Source: a virus
Length of the DNA stretch: 52,166 bases
IMG/VR virus record: IMGVR_UViG_3300032288_002130
Coordinates: 1 to 52,166 of that record
Direction: 5' to 3' (one strand)
Under the pieces are notes generated by a model. It was not told the DNA's origin and did no database searches. It saw nothing but the letters and a program-made list of their open reading frames with translations. The position numbers and the translations under genes are program-made. Each line of letters starts with the position of its first letter. Position 1 is the first letter of the stretch. Below are positions 40,639 through 49,408 of this stretch, in pieces.

Positions 40639-41626
40639 ACGACAGCATTTACCTAGTCAGAAAGTAAACCCCAGCGGATGGGTTAGCTTTAACTGTCCTG
40701 TCTGCACGAGTAACGGGCAAGCAAGACCAGACACTAAACGTAGAGGCGGCGTTAGATTTCCTGACTCAGACAGCTTTCAATATAATTGCTTTAACTGTCA
40801 TTTTACAACTGGATGGAGCCCGGGCAAAAATCTCAGCAGTAGAGTCAAGCAGTTGTTTAAAGGACTGGGAGTCAGTGAAGCAGACGTTCAACGACTGCAA
40901 ATTGAACTGATGCGAGAAAATGAAACTAAGGCATTTTTAGAACAGTCATTTAAAAATGCCAATAGAGAAAAATTCAATCCCAATTGGAACACAGTTAAGT
41001 TACCCTATGGTAGTGTTCCTATAAACAGTGTCTCTAATGAATACACGCAGGCTGCTCAGCAATATTTGTCTAATAGGAAAATCTTAAATTATGCTGATTG
41101 GTATTGGGCAGACAGCGATGTGCATAATTTATACAATAGAATTGTCTTGCCCTTAACATATCAAAATAACATAGTAGGCTATCATGCACGTTGGATAGGC
41201 AAGCCGCCTACAAAAGAAACAGCTAAGGTTATCAAAGAGCAACCAAGAGATTATGTATACGGTATTGACCAACAAACAGACTTGCGTAAATATGTTCTCG
41301 TCATGGAAGGCGAATATGACGCAGTAGCAATCAGCGGAGTTAGTACTGGTAGCAATCGTATAAGTCGTAATCAAGCTGACATAATCGAAAGCCTTGGTAA
41401 AACAATCATAGCTGTACCTGACAGAGATAGAGCAGGTCGAGACTTTGCAGAAGATGCCATTGAATACGGATGGAGCATTAGTATCCCCGAATGGGACAGC
41501 GGAATTAAAGACGTTGCAGATGCAGTAGAACAATATGGTAGACTGTTTGTGTTAAAAACGATAATTGACAGCCAAGAGTCTAATCCTATAAAATCAAAAG
41601 TAATAGTGAGAACACATTGTGAGTGA
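40616..41626 (+). CDS. 61: DNA primase, gp61-like
   Basis: 336 residues. The zinc-binding domain has C27-P-V-C30 and C58-F-N-C61. The Toprim domain has VLVMEGEYDA (E231/E233) and VPDRDRAGRD (D269/D271), the metal-binding acids of DnaG-type primases. It makes RNA primers for lagging-strand synthesis with gp41, whose gene overlaps by 8 bp. The promoter, start codon and inverted repeat are overlapping. Confidence 0.93.
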   Translation: MSLVQDFLRQHLPSQKVNPSGWVSFNCPVCTSNGQARPDTKRRGGVRFPDSDSFQYNCFNCHFTTGWSPGKNLSSRVKQLFKGLGVSEADVQRLQIELMRENETKAFLEQSFKNANREKFNPNWNTVKLPYGSVPINSVSNEYTQAAQQYLSNRKILNYADWYWADSDVHNLYNRIVLPLTYQNNIVGYHARWIGKPPTKETAKVIKEQPRDYVYGIDQQTDLRKYVLVMEGEYDAVAISGVSTGSNRISRNQADIIESLGKTIIAVPDRDRAGRDFAEDAIEYGWSISIPEWDSGIKDVADAVEQYGRLFVLKTIIDSQESNPIKSKVIVRTHCE

Positions 41627-43121
41627 CACAAAAGAATATCTAGAAGACATACAAAAACTATTTTTGGAGTTCCTGATCAGCGACAAGGAACTATTAGCAC
41701 GTACTAATGCGATTATTAATCCTGAGTATTTTCATAGGACATTAAGACCCGCTGCCGAGTTTTTAGTTAGCTATGCTAACGAATATACTGCGGTTCCCAG
41801 TCCCGAACAAGTCAAAGCAACCACAGGCGTTGATCTAGCAGTACATCCTACTTTAAACTCGGACCATCATCAGTGGTTTTTAGATGAGTTTGAACAATTT
41901 TGCAAGTACAAAGCCCTTGAGAAAGCTATTCTTAAATCAGCAGACTTGCTAGAGAAAAACGACTATGGTAAAGTAGAACGTCTAATCAAAGAAGCAGTAG
42001 AAGTAGGACTGGCTAAGAGCTTTGGTACAGATTACTTTGAAGATCCCGCAGCCAGACTGCAAGCACTAAAAAGTCGTAACGGCGGAACAACTACAGGTTG
42101 GAAATCAGTAGACGACAAACTATATGGTGGTTTTAATAGGGGTGAGTTAAACATCTTTGCTGGTGGATCTGGCGCAGGTAAATCCTTATTCTTGCAGAAC
42201 TTGGCTTTAAACTGGAGCCAAGCAGGATTTAACGTAGTGTATCTAAGTTTAGAACTTAGTGAAGGATTATGTAGTTTACGTATGGACAGTATGTTAACTG
42301 GGACCAGTACTAAAGAAATCTATAGGAACTTAGACGATGTTGATTTGAAAGTTCGTATGGCAGGCAAAAAGTCTGGAAAATTACAAATTGTACAGTTGCC
42401 AAACGGCATTAACGTTAATGATTTAAAAGCATGGCTTAAAGAATATACCATTCAAAAGGGTGTTAAAGTAGACTGCATTGTCATTGATTACTTAGATTTG
42501 ATGATGCCCGCAGGCCAAAAGATCAGCGTATCGGACTTGTTTATCAAAGACAAACTAGTATCAGAAGAATTGCGTAACTTTGCTATGCAGGGCAATTACT
42601 TTTTAGCCACAGCATCGCAGTTAAACAGGGCCGCAGTAGAAAGTGTAGAATTTGATCATAGCCATATTTCGGGCGGTTTAAGTAAGATTCAAACAGCGGA
42701 TAACGTTATTGGTATCTTTAACAGCATTACTATGCGCGAACGCGGACGTATTCAAATACAGTTTATGAAAACACGTAGTAGTAGCGGTGTTGGCCAAAAA
42801 GTAGAATTAGCCATTGATATTAATACTTTGCGTATTTCCGATGTTGATGAAAATGACGTTGCTCCGCCCAGTAGTGCTGATGTGATGTTTAACAAACTAA
42901 AACGTCAAGCACAGCAAGAAACAGCAGGATCAACTAGTGGTCCGTTGGATGTAACAAAAGCACCATGGGCGGGTGACCGCCCTACTGGCACACCTGCTTG
43001 GGAAAAACCAGCTCAGCAACTGGGCCAACAAGCAGAATTGAATGCTATTAGACGAGAAAATAGTACCGTTTCCTCTGTTATAGACCGCAGTGAGCAATTA
43101 AGAAATCTGTTGAAAAAGTAA
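41619..43121 (+). CDS. 41: Replicative helicase, gp41 (DnaB-like)
   Basis: 500 residues from a GTG start inside the primase 3' end. Walker A GGSGAGKS is at 182-189 and Walker B CIVIDYLD at 286-293, followed by an SQLNRAAVES-type motif and HISGGLSKIQTADN as in DnaB-family helicases. It unwinds DNA 5'-3' on the lagging strand and couples to gp61. The C-terminal ~80 residues are polar and probably flexible, with a final basic/acidic helix. Normal family length. Confidence 0.95.
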   Translation: MSDTKEYLEDIQKLFLEFLISDKELLARTNAIINPEYFHRTLRPAAEFLVSYANEYTAVPSPEQVKATTGVDLAVHPTLNSDHHQWFLDEFEQFCKYKALEKAILKSADLLEKNDYGKVERLIKEAVEVGLAKSFGTDYFEDPAARLQALKSRNGGTTTGWKSVDDKLYGGFNRGELNIFAGGSGAGKSLFLQNLALNWSQAGFNVVYLSLELSEGLCSLRMDSMLTGTSTKEIYRNLDDVDLKVRMAGKKSGKLQIVQLPNGINVNDLKAWLKEYTIQKGVKVDCIVIDYLDLMMPAGQKISVSDLFIKDKLVSEELRNFAMQGNYFLATASQLNRAAVESVEFDHSHISGGLSKIQTADNVIGIFNSITMRERGRIQIQFMKTRSSSGVGQKVELAIDINTLRISDVDENDVAPPSSADVMFNKLKRQAQQETAGSTSGPLDVTKAPWAGDRPTGTPAWEKPAQQLGQQAELNAIRRENSTVSSVIDRSEQLRNLLKK

Positions 43122-43179
43122 AAATTTAGCTAGAATTAATTTTAGAAAATAGCTAAATATTCGAATATCGCAGGATTTC
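43102..43179 (+). promoter_or_regulatory. Nested stems over the gp41/late-gene junction
   Basis: Inner: ATTTAGCTA (43124-43132) and TAGCTAAAT (43150-43158), perfect 9 bp; the right arm contains the late box. Outer: GAAATCT (43102-43108) may pair with GGATTTC (43173-43179), which contains the ribosome site. RNA from the late promoter starts near 43165. Confidence 0.4.
43153..43159 (+). promoter_or_regulatory. Late promoter box
   Basis: CTAAATA; CAGGA then ATG 43181. Separates the early primase-helicase unit from the late block. Confidence 0.65.
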
Positions 43180-43180
43180 C

Positions 43181-43432
43181 ATGAAAAAGCAAACTAGATC
43201 TATTCTCGAAGAAATCAGTAGCATTATTCCTACCAGAGACGTTCATAGCGTGGTAGAAAGTAAAGCTACTCACGTAATTGCCAGCGTCACTAATCTAGTT
43301 ACTCTCATTGAAAACTCGTATCCCGAAGCTGAGCGAACAGAGTTACTTAAACGTCTGTACAACAGCATCAAAACAGGGGACGAGCGTAAATTTCTGCGTG
43401 GTATAAAAGCCATTAAGGAAAGTAAAAAATGA
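43181..43432 (+). CDS. Small late protein (83 aa)
   Basis: Not recognised. Mainly helical (HSVVESKATHVIASVTNLVTL, split: HSVVESKATH / VIASVTNLVTL) with a basic C-terminus (RKFLRGIKAIKESKK). First gene of a late operon and joined by ATGA overlap to the next. SIIPTRDV and the MKKQTRSILEE start give it the same short N-terminal look as its neighbours. Confidence 0.7.
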   Translation: MKKQTRSILEEISSIIPTRDVHSVVESKATHVIASVTNLVTLIENSYPEAERTELLKRLYNSIKTGDERKFLRGIKAIKESKK

Positions 43433-44166
43433 AAATCAATGACTTAGGTATATTGTCCGAAGGTCCTTTAGATGCTCTAAAACAGTTTGGCCGAGCAATC
43501 GTTGACCCCACAGATAAGTCTGGTAAACAAGAATTTTACAAATATAAAACCAGTATGCAGACTCAGTTCCAACGCTGGGCCAATCAAACAGGCGCTGGTA
43601 AGCCAGATTTAAAAAACGAAGAATTGATTTGCCAATGGTTAACTGATCAGTATGGTCTAAGTCAAAAAGAACTAGCTGAAATAGGTTTAAACTGTGCCGC
43701 GGCAAAACCAGGTGCGGAAAAACCTGCAGGACCAAAAGGACAAGAAGAGCCAGGAAAAACTCCTCCCACCGAAGAACCCAAAGGACAAGCTGGGCCAGGC
43801 CCAACTCCAGGCGGCGAAACTCCAGCAGGCGAAGAACCTAAGCCAGGCGAAACTCCAGCAGGCGAAGAACCTAAAGCGGGAGAAACACCTAAGGCAGGCG
43901 AAGAACCTAAAGCAGAAGAAAAACCCGGACAGTTTGATTTTAAAGATCCTGCTAAGTTTAAAGCAGAATACGACAAGTACGTTGCGGCACAAAATGCAAA
44001 AAACAAGTCTAACGGCATGGGACCATTCCAACTTGGATCAGAACCACAATTACTATCTGTATTAAAACAAATGTGGATGCAAACAGGCGGAACAAAAGCA
44101 GAATCGACCACAAATAAAGGTCCAATTCTAAATGAATTTAAAAAGATATTGGCGGCAAAAAAATGA
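43429..44166 (+). CDS. Late Pro/Glu-repeat protein, possible capsid-internal protein (245 aa)
   Basis: The start MKINDLGILSEGPLDAL has a prohead-protease-type bond LSE/G at residues 11/12. A helical domain (FQRWANQTGAGKPDLKNEEL) is followed by repeats of GETPAGEEPKP type (about residues 90-165), and a C-terminal helical domain (FKAEYDKYVAAQNAK). No enzymatic motif is visible. It overlaps both neighbours by ATGA and shares repeat sequence with the next gene. Confidence 0.65.
   Translation: MKINDLGILSEGPLDALKQFGRAIVDPTDKSGKQEFYKYKTSMQTQFQRWANQTGAGKPDLKNEELICQWLTDQYGLSQKELAEIGLNCAAAKPGAEKPAGPKGQEEPGKTPPTEEPKGQAGPGPTPGGETPAGEEPKPGETPAGEEPKAGETPKAGEEPKAEEKPGQFDFKDPAKFKAEYDKYVAAQNAKNKSNGMGPFQLGSEPQLLSVLKQMWMQTGGTKAESTTNKGPILNEFKKILAAKK
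43804..43921 (+). repeat. Degenerate GETPAGEEPK-coding repeats
   Basis: About six copies of a 15-24-bp unit (GGCGAAACTCCAGCA / GGCGAAGAACCTAAA type). Confidence 0.8.
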
Positions 44167-46973
44167 AAATAAATCAGATTACAATAAACGCTCATAGACC
44201 TTTATTTGAGTCTTATGGTCTAACAGATCAATACTTCGAAACTTGGCAAAGAGATATTCATCCTGTGCTATGTGAAGTAGCAATGGATCCTGCTCAAATT
44301 GAAAACTTATTCAAATCTGTAGAAAAAGGCGCCGGCCGTAGCGGAATAGGTAAAGGGATAGATGCAGTCAAAGGTGCCGCAAGTAAAATCAGTGATGTTT
44401 GGTTTAATAAATTAGGTGGCATGCTACAAAGCAGTGACATTGTACAAGGCTTTGATGCCAAGTGGGAACAAATTAAATCTAGTGTTGCCGAAAAACACCC
44501 TGACCTAGCTAAGTCTTTAGCCAAGTATAAACAGTTTGCAGATAACAACCCTAAAACACAAAAATTCTTATTAGCTATTGCGGCTTCGGTTGCGGCCGCG
44601 GCAGGTGTAGCACTTGCAGGCGGTATTGGTGCTAGTGCATTGGCAATTGGTTCTGGAACCGGTATTGCTGTTGGTATCATTAACATTGCCGATAGATTGC
44701 TAAAAGACGAAAAACTATCTACTGCCGTAGGCCGCGGAGCAACTGCCGGACTTGCAGCCGGTGTTACAGCAATGATTGGCGCAGCCGCGGCAAAAATACT
44801 GGGCGGGATGGTACAAGGTGTTGTCAAAGCAGTAGCAGGCGATGGCCGAGTAATGAAATATCAATTTATTAATACATTCGGGGAAAGTATTTCAGCAGTT
44901 GGTACTCCTGACGATATTAATATGTTTCAAAAATTAGTAAGAAAAATCGCAGATGCATCAAGTGATGGCGCGGCACAATCAGCTGCCGAAGCACTAGTAA
45001 GACTACAACAAAAAATGACTTCTCCTGAATATCTAGAAATGTTAGGTAAGGTAAGAGAAGCCAGAGCACTATTAGGTACAGCTAAAGAAGTAACAAAAGT
45101 TGTTAGTACTCTAGCAACTAGCATTGCAAGCGGTACTGCCGGCACAGCGGCGGCTGGAGCAGGCCAAAAGAAAGAATCAGTGTACCGAGTATCTTCTAGA
45201 AAATTAACAGAAGCTCAACTCAATGAATTATTTGGCATCACAGGTAATAAAGTTGATGCATCGACGTTAATGAAAGCATGGAAAAAAGCCGGTAGTCCAA
45301 CTGACAGCGAAGCAGTAGGAAAACTATTAACAGATAATGGTGTTGACAGTGGAGTAGTTTCTAAAGCATTTACTGATATTGGCGCTGAAGTACCTGCCTC
45401 GGTTAGCGGAACTAAAGCAGAACCTCGAATCGACGATCCTACTGGATCACCCACTGGAGAAACACCAGCACCAGCCCCAAGTGGAGAAACACCAGCACCA
45501 GCCCCAAGTGGCGAAACACCAGCAGGAGAAACACCTGCTCCTAAACCAGGAGAAGAAACTATGCCGGGAGAAACGGACAAAGCACCCGCAGCCTCTAGCG
45601 GAACAATCTTCGATGACTATAAAAAATTATATGTAATGTGGAATGATTACAGAGATAATGACGGTAAAATTATTCCTCAATTCCGCGGAGTTCTAAGAGA
45701 TATCTTATTAACAGCACTAAAAACAGTCGAAGGTAAACAAGTCTTTAACAATGCTGAAAGAATTTTAGCAGAAGCAATATTAAACGAATTAGGAAATAGA
45801 CCTAATGACTCTACTGTCCCAGGAGTTGCAGGCGGCGTTCCTAATGCAGTTGGTAACTTAAAAGACAGACGTCGTCAACGTGCTGATACATTAGCGAAGA
45901 ATCAAGCTAAAGATGCACCAGCACCTGGTCCAACACCTGGTCCAACACCTGGTCCAGCACCAACTCCAACACCTGGTCCAGCACCAACTCCGGCACCTGG
46001 TCCAACACCTGCTCCGGCACCTGCTCCGGCACCAACTCCAGCACCTGGTCCAACACCAGAACCAGAACAAAGTCCTATGCCTGGTCCTGCTAAAGGTAGC
46101 GGCGATTTATGGGATAAGATTGTACAGAGTTTTTATAGGTCTGGTAGAATTACAACTAATCCAAGAGATAACCTAGCACAAAAATTAGGTAACTGGGCTA
46201 CTAAGGCTGGAGGCTATACAGTAGGTTATGATAGCAAACCTGGCACAGGAGACAACCTGGACGGTGACAAAGGTGATACTTACGGTGGCGGCGGCGATAC
46301 AGGCGGAATCAAAAAAGGTGGCGGCTATAACATGGGCGGTCAGCAACAAGGTAATGGCGGGGGAGGCGGCGGCCCAGCCCCACGTCCAGGTCCAACACCT
46401 GCACCTGGTCCAACACCTCCAGGCCCAACACCTCCAGGCCCAACACCTCCAGGCCCAACACCCCCAGGTCCAACACCAGCACCTGCTCCGGCCCCAGGCG
46501 GCGAAACTCCAGCACCTGCTCCAGCTCCAAGTGGCGAAACTCCAGCACCAGCTCCTGGTAAAAAACATACAGGCGGTAAAGTTGCAGGACAGTTAAGTCA
46601 AACTCCAGGCGCAATTAAAAAACGTGCCGCAAGAGCAGCCGCAGGTGGCAAAGCACCAGCAGATGCAGGTGCAAATGCGTTCGGACAAATGGCCACAACA
46701 TTGGGTGGTACAAATACTACAACATCTAGCACAGGTGGAACTACAACAACTACACCAACTGGAAAAGTTCATAAAGCCAGTCCTAACAACCCAAATAATA
46801 CTCAAGCTAAAAAGGCAGAACCAGCAAAGCCCACAGATGATGAAATCGAAGCAGATCGTAATCGTTTAATGGGCAACTTTACAGATAGTTACGATAATCA
46901 AAAAAATCCTGTACTTGAAAGTTTTGCTAGATTAAATAAAGCCATTATAAAAAATATGGAATCTAAGAAATGA
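44163..46973 (+). CDS. Large late protein with membrane-active and Pro-rich segments, possible ejected protein (936 aa)
   Basis: N-terminal MKINQITINAHRPLFESYG has an LFE/S bond at 16/17. Residues ~135-176 and ~188-226 are long Ala/Gly/Ile stretches (LLAIAASVAAAAGVALAGG; GIGASALAIGSGTGIAVG; ATAGLAAGVTAMIGAAAAK) able to insert in membranes. Pro-rich repeats occur at ~440-480, ~585-635 and ~740-805, with small globular segments between. It is not recognised. Such an architecture fits a protein carried in the head and ejected into the envelope, but this is inference. Confidence 0.65.
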   Translation: MKINQITINAHRPLFESYGLTDQYFETWQRDIHPVLCEVAMDPAQIENLFKSVEKGAGRSGIGKGIDAVKGAASKISDVWFNKLGGMLQSSDIVQGFDAKWEQIKSSVAEKHPDLAKSLAKYKQFADNNPKTQKFLLAIAASVAAAAGVALAGGIGASALAIGSGTGIAVGIINIADRLLKDEKLSTAVGRGATAGLAAGVTAMIGAAAAKILGGMVQGVVKAVAGDGRVMKYQFINTFGESISAVGTPDDINMFQKLVRKIADASSDGAAQSAAEALVRLQQKMTSPEYLEMLGKVREARALLGTAKEVTKVVSTLATSIASGTAGTAAAGAGQKKESVYRVSSRKLTEAQLNELFGITGNKVDASTLMKAWKKAGSPTDSEAVGKLLTDNGVDSGVVSKAFTDIGAEVPASVSGTKAEPRIDDPTGSPTGETPAPAPSGETPAPAPSGETPAGETPAPKPGEETMPGETDKAPAASSGTIFDDYKKLYVMWNDYRDNDGKIIPQFRGVLRDILLTALKTVEGKQVFNNAERILAEAILNELGNRPNDSTVPGVAGGVPNAVGNLKDRRRQRADTLAKNQAKDAPAPGPTPGPTPGPAPTPTPGPAPTPAPGPTPAPAPAPAPTPAPGPTPEPEQSPMPGPAKGSGDLWDKIVQSFYRSGRITTNPRDNLAQKLGNWATKAGGYTVGYDSKPGTGDNLDGDKGDTYGGGGDTGGIKKGGGYNMGGQQQGNGGGGGGPAPRPGPTPAPGPTPPGPTPPGPTPPGPTPPGPTPAPAPAPGGETPAPAPAPSGETPAPAPGKKHTGGKVAGQLSQTPGAIKKRAARAAAGGKAPADAGANAFGQMATTLGGTNTTTSSTGGTTTTTPTGKVHKASPNNPNNTQAKKAEPAKPTDDEIEADRNRLMGNFTDSYDNQKNPVLESFARLNKAIIKNMESKK
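45917..46065 (+). repeat. Pro-rich coding repeats, block 1
   Basis: Tandem 12-bp-like units CCAGCACCTGGT / CCAACACCTGGT encoding PAPGPTPGPTPG. Confidence 0.85.
46374..46556 (+). repeat. Pro-rich coding repeats, block 2
   Basis: Units GGCCCAACACCTCCA repeated about four times (PPGPTPPGPT), then GGCGAAACTCCAGCA units shared with the upstream gene. Confidence 0.85.
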
Positions 46974-48298
46974 AAATAAGTGAAATTACATTAGCTGGCT
47001 CACGCAAACGCCCAAAACGTTTGCGTCAAGAGCGTGTTAAACAAAACGACTTAATGATCAAGGAAGCCGCTGAAGGTAAAAATACTCACCTAGAACATTT
47101 AGAAGATGAAATTATTAATAAAGGCTATGCAGGTATTCAACAAGTAACAGATACTTTGCAAGGCCTAAGCAACATGCTGGCCGGTAGCGCAGATAAGAAA
47201 TATAAAATTTCCACTAAGTGGGATGGCGCCCCTGCTATCATTTGCGGTATAGATCCTACTGATGGCAAGTTCTTTGTAGGTACAAAAAGTGTATTTGCAA
47301 AAAATCCTAAGCTAGTAAAAAGCAAACGAGATGTCGCTACAATGTACGGTGAACAACCTGAATTGGCTGCAAAGTTATTAACATCACTGACATACCTTAG
47401 TAAGATTGGAATCGAAGGTGTATTGCAGGGAGACTTGTTATATGCTGGGCCCGAAGATTTAACACAAGCCACTATCGAAGGTCAAGAATATCTTACATTT
47501 AGACCAAACACAATTACATACGCTGTTCCAGCCGGTAGCGAACTAGCTAATAAAATATTATCTACTAAAATGGGCATTGTATTCCACACAGAATATGTTG
47601 GAGGTCCTACACTAGCAGAAATGACAGCGCAATTTGGTTACGATGCTAGTCCTTTTTCCCATAGTAGAAATGTATGGGTTAATGATGCACTAGTCAAAGA
47701 CTTATCTGGCACAGCAACAATGACAGAGGAAGAAACTACCAATGTTAATACAGCGATTGCCAATGTACACAGTGCCGCAGAATCTATAAAACCAGAAACG
47801 TTTGAGTGGATTAATCATGATTTAAGCGGTGTTGATTTTAAAACAGATTTAAAAGCACACATTAACAGTATGATTAGAACTGCTGGTAATTTTGAAAGCG
47901 ACCCAGGGCAGTTTGCAATCGGTTATATCAATCGCTATAGAACTAAAATGCAACAGGCTATCGAAGTTATGAAGTCGGAAAAAGGCCGTCAGGGTAAACA
48001 GCAGGCTCTAGAAGATGGTTTAAATTTTTTAAATAGTCATGTAAATGATCTCAAAGCATTTTATAATTTGTACATGAGAGCAATGACAGCCAAATTATTC
48101 TTAGTTAAAAAATTAGCCCAAGTTAAGAGTTTGGATAGTTTCTTAGAAACAGGCCCAGGTGAATATAAAGTCACACCCGAAGAAGGCAAAGTTATTATTG
48201 ATCATATGGGCAACGCAGTTAAGCTAGTAGACCGTTTAGAGTTTAGTCGTGCTAACTTTACAATGCCTAAAAATTGGGGCGCCAAAGGTGGACAGTAA
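46970..48298 (+). CDS. KxDG-type nucleotidyltransferase-like late protein (442 aa)
   Basis: ISTKWDGAPAIICG has K83-W-D-G86, the nucleotidyl-lysine motif I of ATP ligases and capping enzymes. Downstream, KFFVGTKSVF (100-109) resembles motif III, and GIEGVLQGDLLY (147-158) and GIVFHTEYVG could supply motifs IIIa/IV. The KWDGAPA pattern belongs, as far as I recall, to DUF6267 proteins of T4-type phages. It may be a DNA or RNA ligase. An IKE/A bond at 32/33 after a basic N-terminus could be a prohead-protease site, so the protein might enter the capsid. Activity untested; the later ligase motifs are not clear. Confidence 0.68.
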   Translation: MKISEITLAGSRKRPKRLRQERVKQNDLMIKEAAEGKNTHLEHLEDEIINKGYAGIQQVTDTLQGLSNMLAGSADKKYKISTKWDGAPAIICGIDPTDGKFFVGTKSVFAKNPKLVKSKRDVATMYGEQPELAAKLLTSLTYLSKIGIEGVLQGDLLYAGPEDLTQATIEGQEYLTFRPNTITYAVPAGSELANKILSTKMGIVFHTEYVGGPTLAEMTAQFGYDASPFSHSRNVWVNDALVKDLSGTATMTEEETTNVNTAIANVHSAAESIKPETFEWINHDLSGVDFKTDLKAHINSMIRTAGNFESDPGQFAIGYINRYRTKMQQAIEVMKSEKGRQGKQQALEDGLNFLNSHVNDLKAFYNLYMRAMTAKLFLVKKLAQVKSLDSFLETGPGEYKVTPEEGKVIIDHMGNAVKLVDRLEFSRANFTMPKNWGAKGGQ

Positions 48299-48944
48299 TT
48301 TATTAGAAGAACTAGCCAGTAGGAATATAAGTTCTACTTACATGGAAAGTAAGTTTTATCTATATGCAGGCAACGTTCAAAATATTACATTTAGGGAGTT
48401 AGCAGACTTAGCATTTATGGGTATGCTATCTTTGTATGTTTTATACCAAGAATCTCATACCAGGCAGTTTGCATCTGACTATGCAGAAAATACCATTAAA
48501 TGGGATATGACTGCTAAGTTCAAACCGCATAGAATTAATGCATCAGATCTATACATTACTATGCAAGCTATCATGGATTATGAAAAAAGCATGATAGCAG
48601 GCAAACTAAAATTTACACCCGAAGAAGAAACTATTAGAAACCGATTCAAACCTAGAATTTTAACTGCTGATTTGCGTAGACTTTTAGTAGAAATGAAAGA
48701 TTTACAACTAAGTACACGCGACACTTGGTTACGCTATTTTTGGTTTAAACTAAATCAAGCATTATATGTAGAAGATACTACTATGATGAATTTACGTAGA
48801 AAAGTATCAAGCTGGCACTCTTTACCAAAAAGCGAAAAAATATATGTTATAGCCAGGTTAAACAACTGGTTTAACACTCATGGACGTAGATTTGATCTGC
48901 GCCCTGCACTCAATCAACTAGCTAGAGCTAGGGATATAGAATGA
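48288..48944 (+). CDS. Hypothetical late protein (218 aa)
   Basis: Not recognised. A GTG start at 48288 (VDSNLLEELASRNISSTY) is preferred, overlapping the ligase-like gene by 11 bp; an ATG at 48342 is possible. Helical, basic body with TFRELADLAFMGMLSLYVLY, RRLLVEMKDLQLSTRD and a C-terminal RRFDLRPALNQLARARD. Possibly nucleic-acid binding; expressed in the late operon. Confidence 0.68.
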   Translation: MDSNLLEELASRNISSTYMESKFYLYAGNVQNITFRELADLAFMGMLSLYVLYQESHTRQFASDYAENTIKWDMTAKFKPHRINASDLYITMQAIMDYEKSMIAGKLKFTPEEETIRNRFKPRILTADLRRLLVEMKDLQLSTRDTWLRYFWFKLNQALYVEDTTMMNLRRKVSSWHSLPKSEKIYVIARLNNWFNTHGRRFDLRPALNQLARARDIE

Positions 48945-48952
48945 TGCATTTC

Positions 48953-48971
48953 TTTGGTATAAAATACCAAA
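48953..48971 (+). other. Perfect inverted repeat upstream of a late promoter
   Basis: TTTGGTAT, AAA, ATACCAAA between the end of one late gene and the next late box. No T-run follows, so terminator function is uncertain. Confidence 0.5.
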
Positions 48972-48975
48972 TCTG

Positions 48976-48982
48976 CTAAATA
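48976..48982 (+). promoter_or_regulatory. Late promoter box for the 97-aa gene
   Basis: CTAAATA; start ~48988. A small stem AACCTT-GT-AAGGTT follows (48991-49004), then TTAGGAG before ATG 49030. Confidence 0.65.
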
Positions 48983-49029
48983 AAAGTAACAACCTTGTAA
49001 GGTTATAAAATAATTTAGGAGTCATAATT

Positions 49030-49323
49030 ATGGCAACAGTAACTCGTGTAAACGGCGCAGCCGGTAGTTTTCAGGCTTTCGGCCGTAGCATTCGCTTCTT
49101 GACAGTAGCTCAAAGCGATGCAACAGCTTTAGAATTAGAAGCTATCGTTAGTGCTATCACAGCTCAAGGCTTAACAGTAGAAGCTATCGGTGCTTTCACA
49201 GCCGGTGTAAGCGATACAGTTAACATCATCGTTAGCGGTAACGAAGCAGTAGCTACATCTGCTCTACAGACAGCAGCCGCTGCCGCTGTAGCTGGTACAA
49301 CTGTAAGCGACATGGCATTCTAA
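49030..49323 (+). CDS. Small, probably abundant late virion protein (97 aa)
   Basis: Not recognised. Ala/Val/Thr-rich (MATVTRVNGAAGSFQAFGRS; AVATSALQTAAAAAVAG). It has its own late promoter, TTAGGAG ribosome site and strong terminator, a single-gene unit typical of highly made virion proteins such as head decoration. The role is inference. Confidence 0.72.
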   Translation: MATVTRVNGAAGSFQAFGRSIRFLTVAQSDATALELEAIVSAITAQGLTVEAIGAFTAGVSDTVNIIVSGNEAVATSALQTAAAAAVAGTTVSDMAF

Positions 49324-49346
49324 TCCTTAGGATTAATGACATAAAC

Positions 49347-49374
49347 ATACCCTGCTTCGGCAGGGTATTTTTTT
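49347..49374 (+). terminator. Rho-independent terminator
   Basis: ATACCCTGC, TTCG loop, GCAGGGTAT, then T-run: 9-bp stem. Confidence 0.92.
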
Positions 49375-49375
49375 G

Positions 49376-49382
49376 CTAAATA
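49376..49382 (+). promoter_or_regulatory. Late promoter box
   Basis: CTAAATA just after the terminator; TTAGGTGG precedes ATG 49409. Confidence 0.6.
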
Positions 49383-49408
49383 TCTATAACTATAATTAGG
49401 TGGTAGAT

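Noticed and set aside
45917-46065. Possible CRISPR array
   Set aside because: The repeats are short, continuous and in frame in a Pro-rich coding region, with no unique spacers.
45913-46176. Frames rich in Gln-His-Leu-Val repeats over the Pro-rich region
   Set aside because: Shifted reading of the Pro-coding repeats; no ribosome site, and the true frame is the 936-aa gene.
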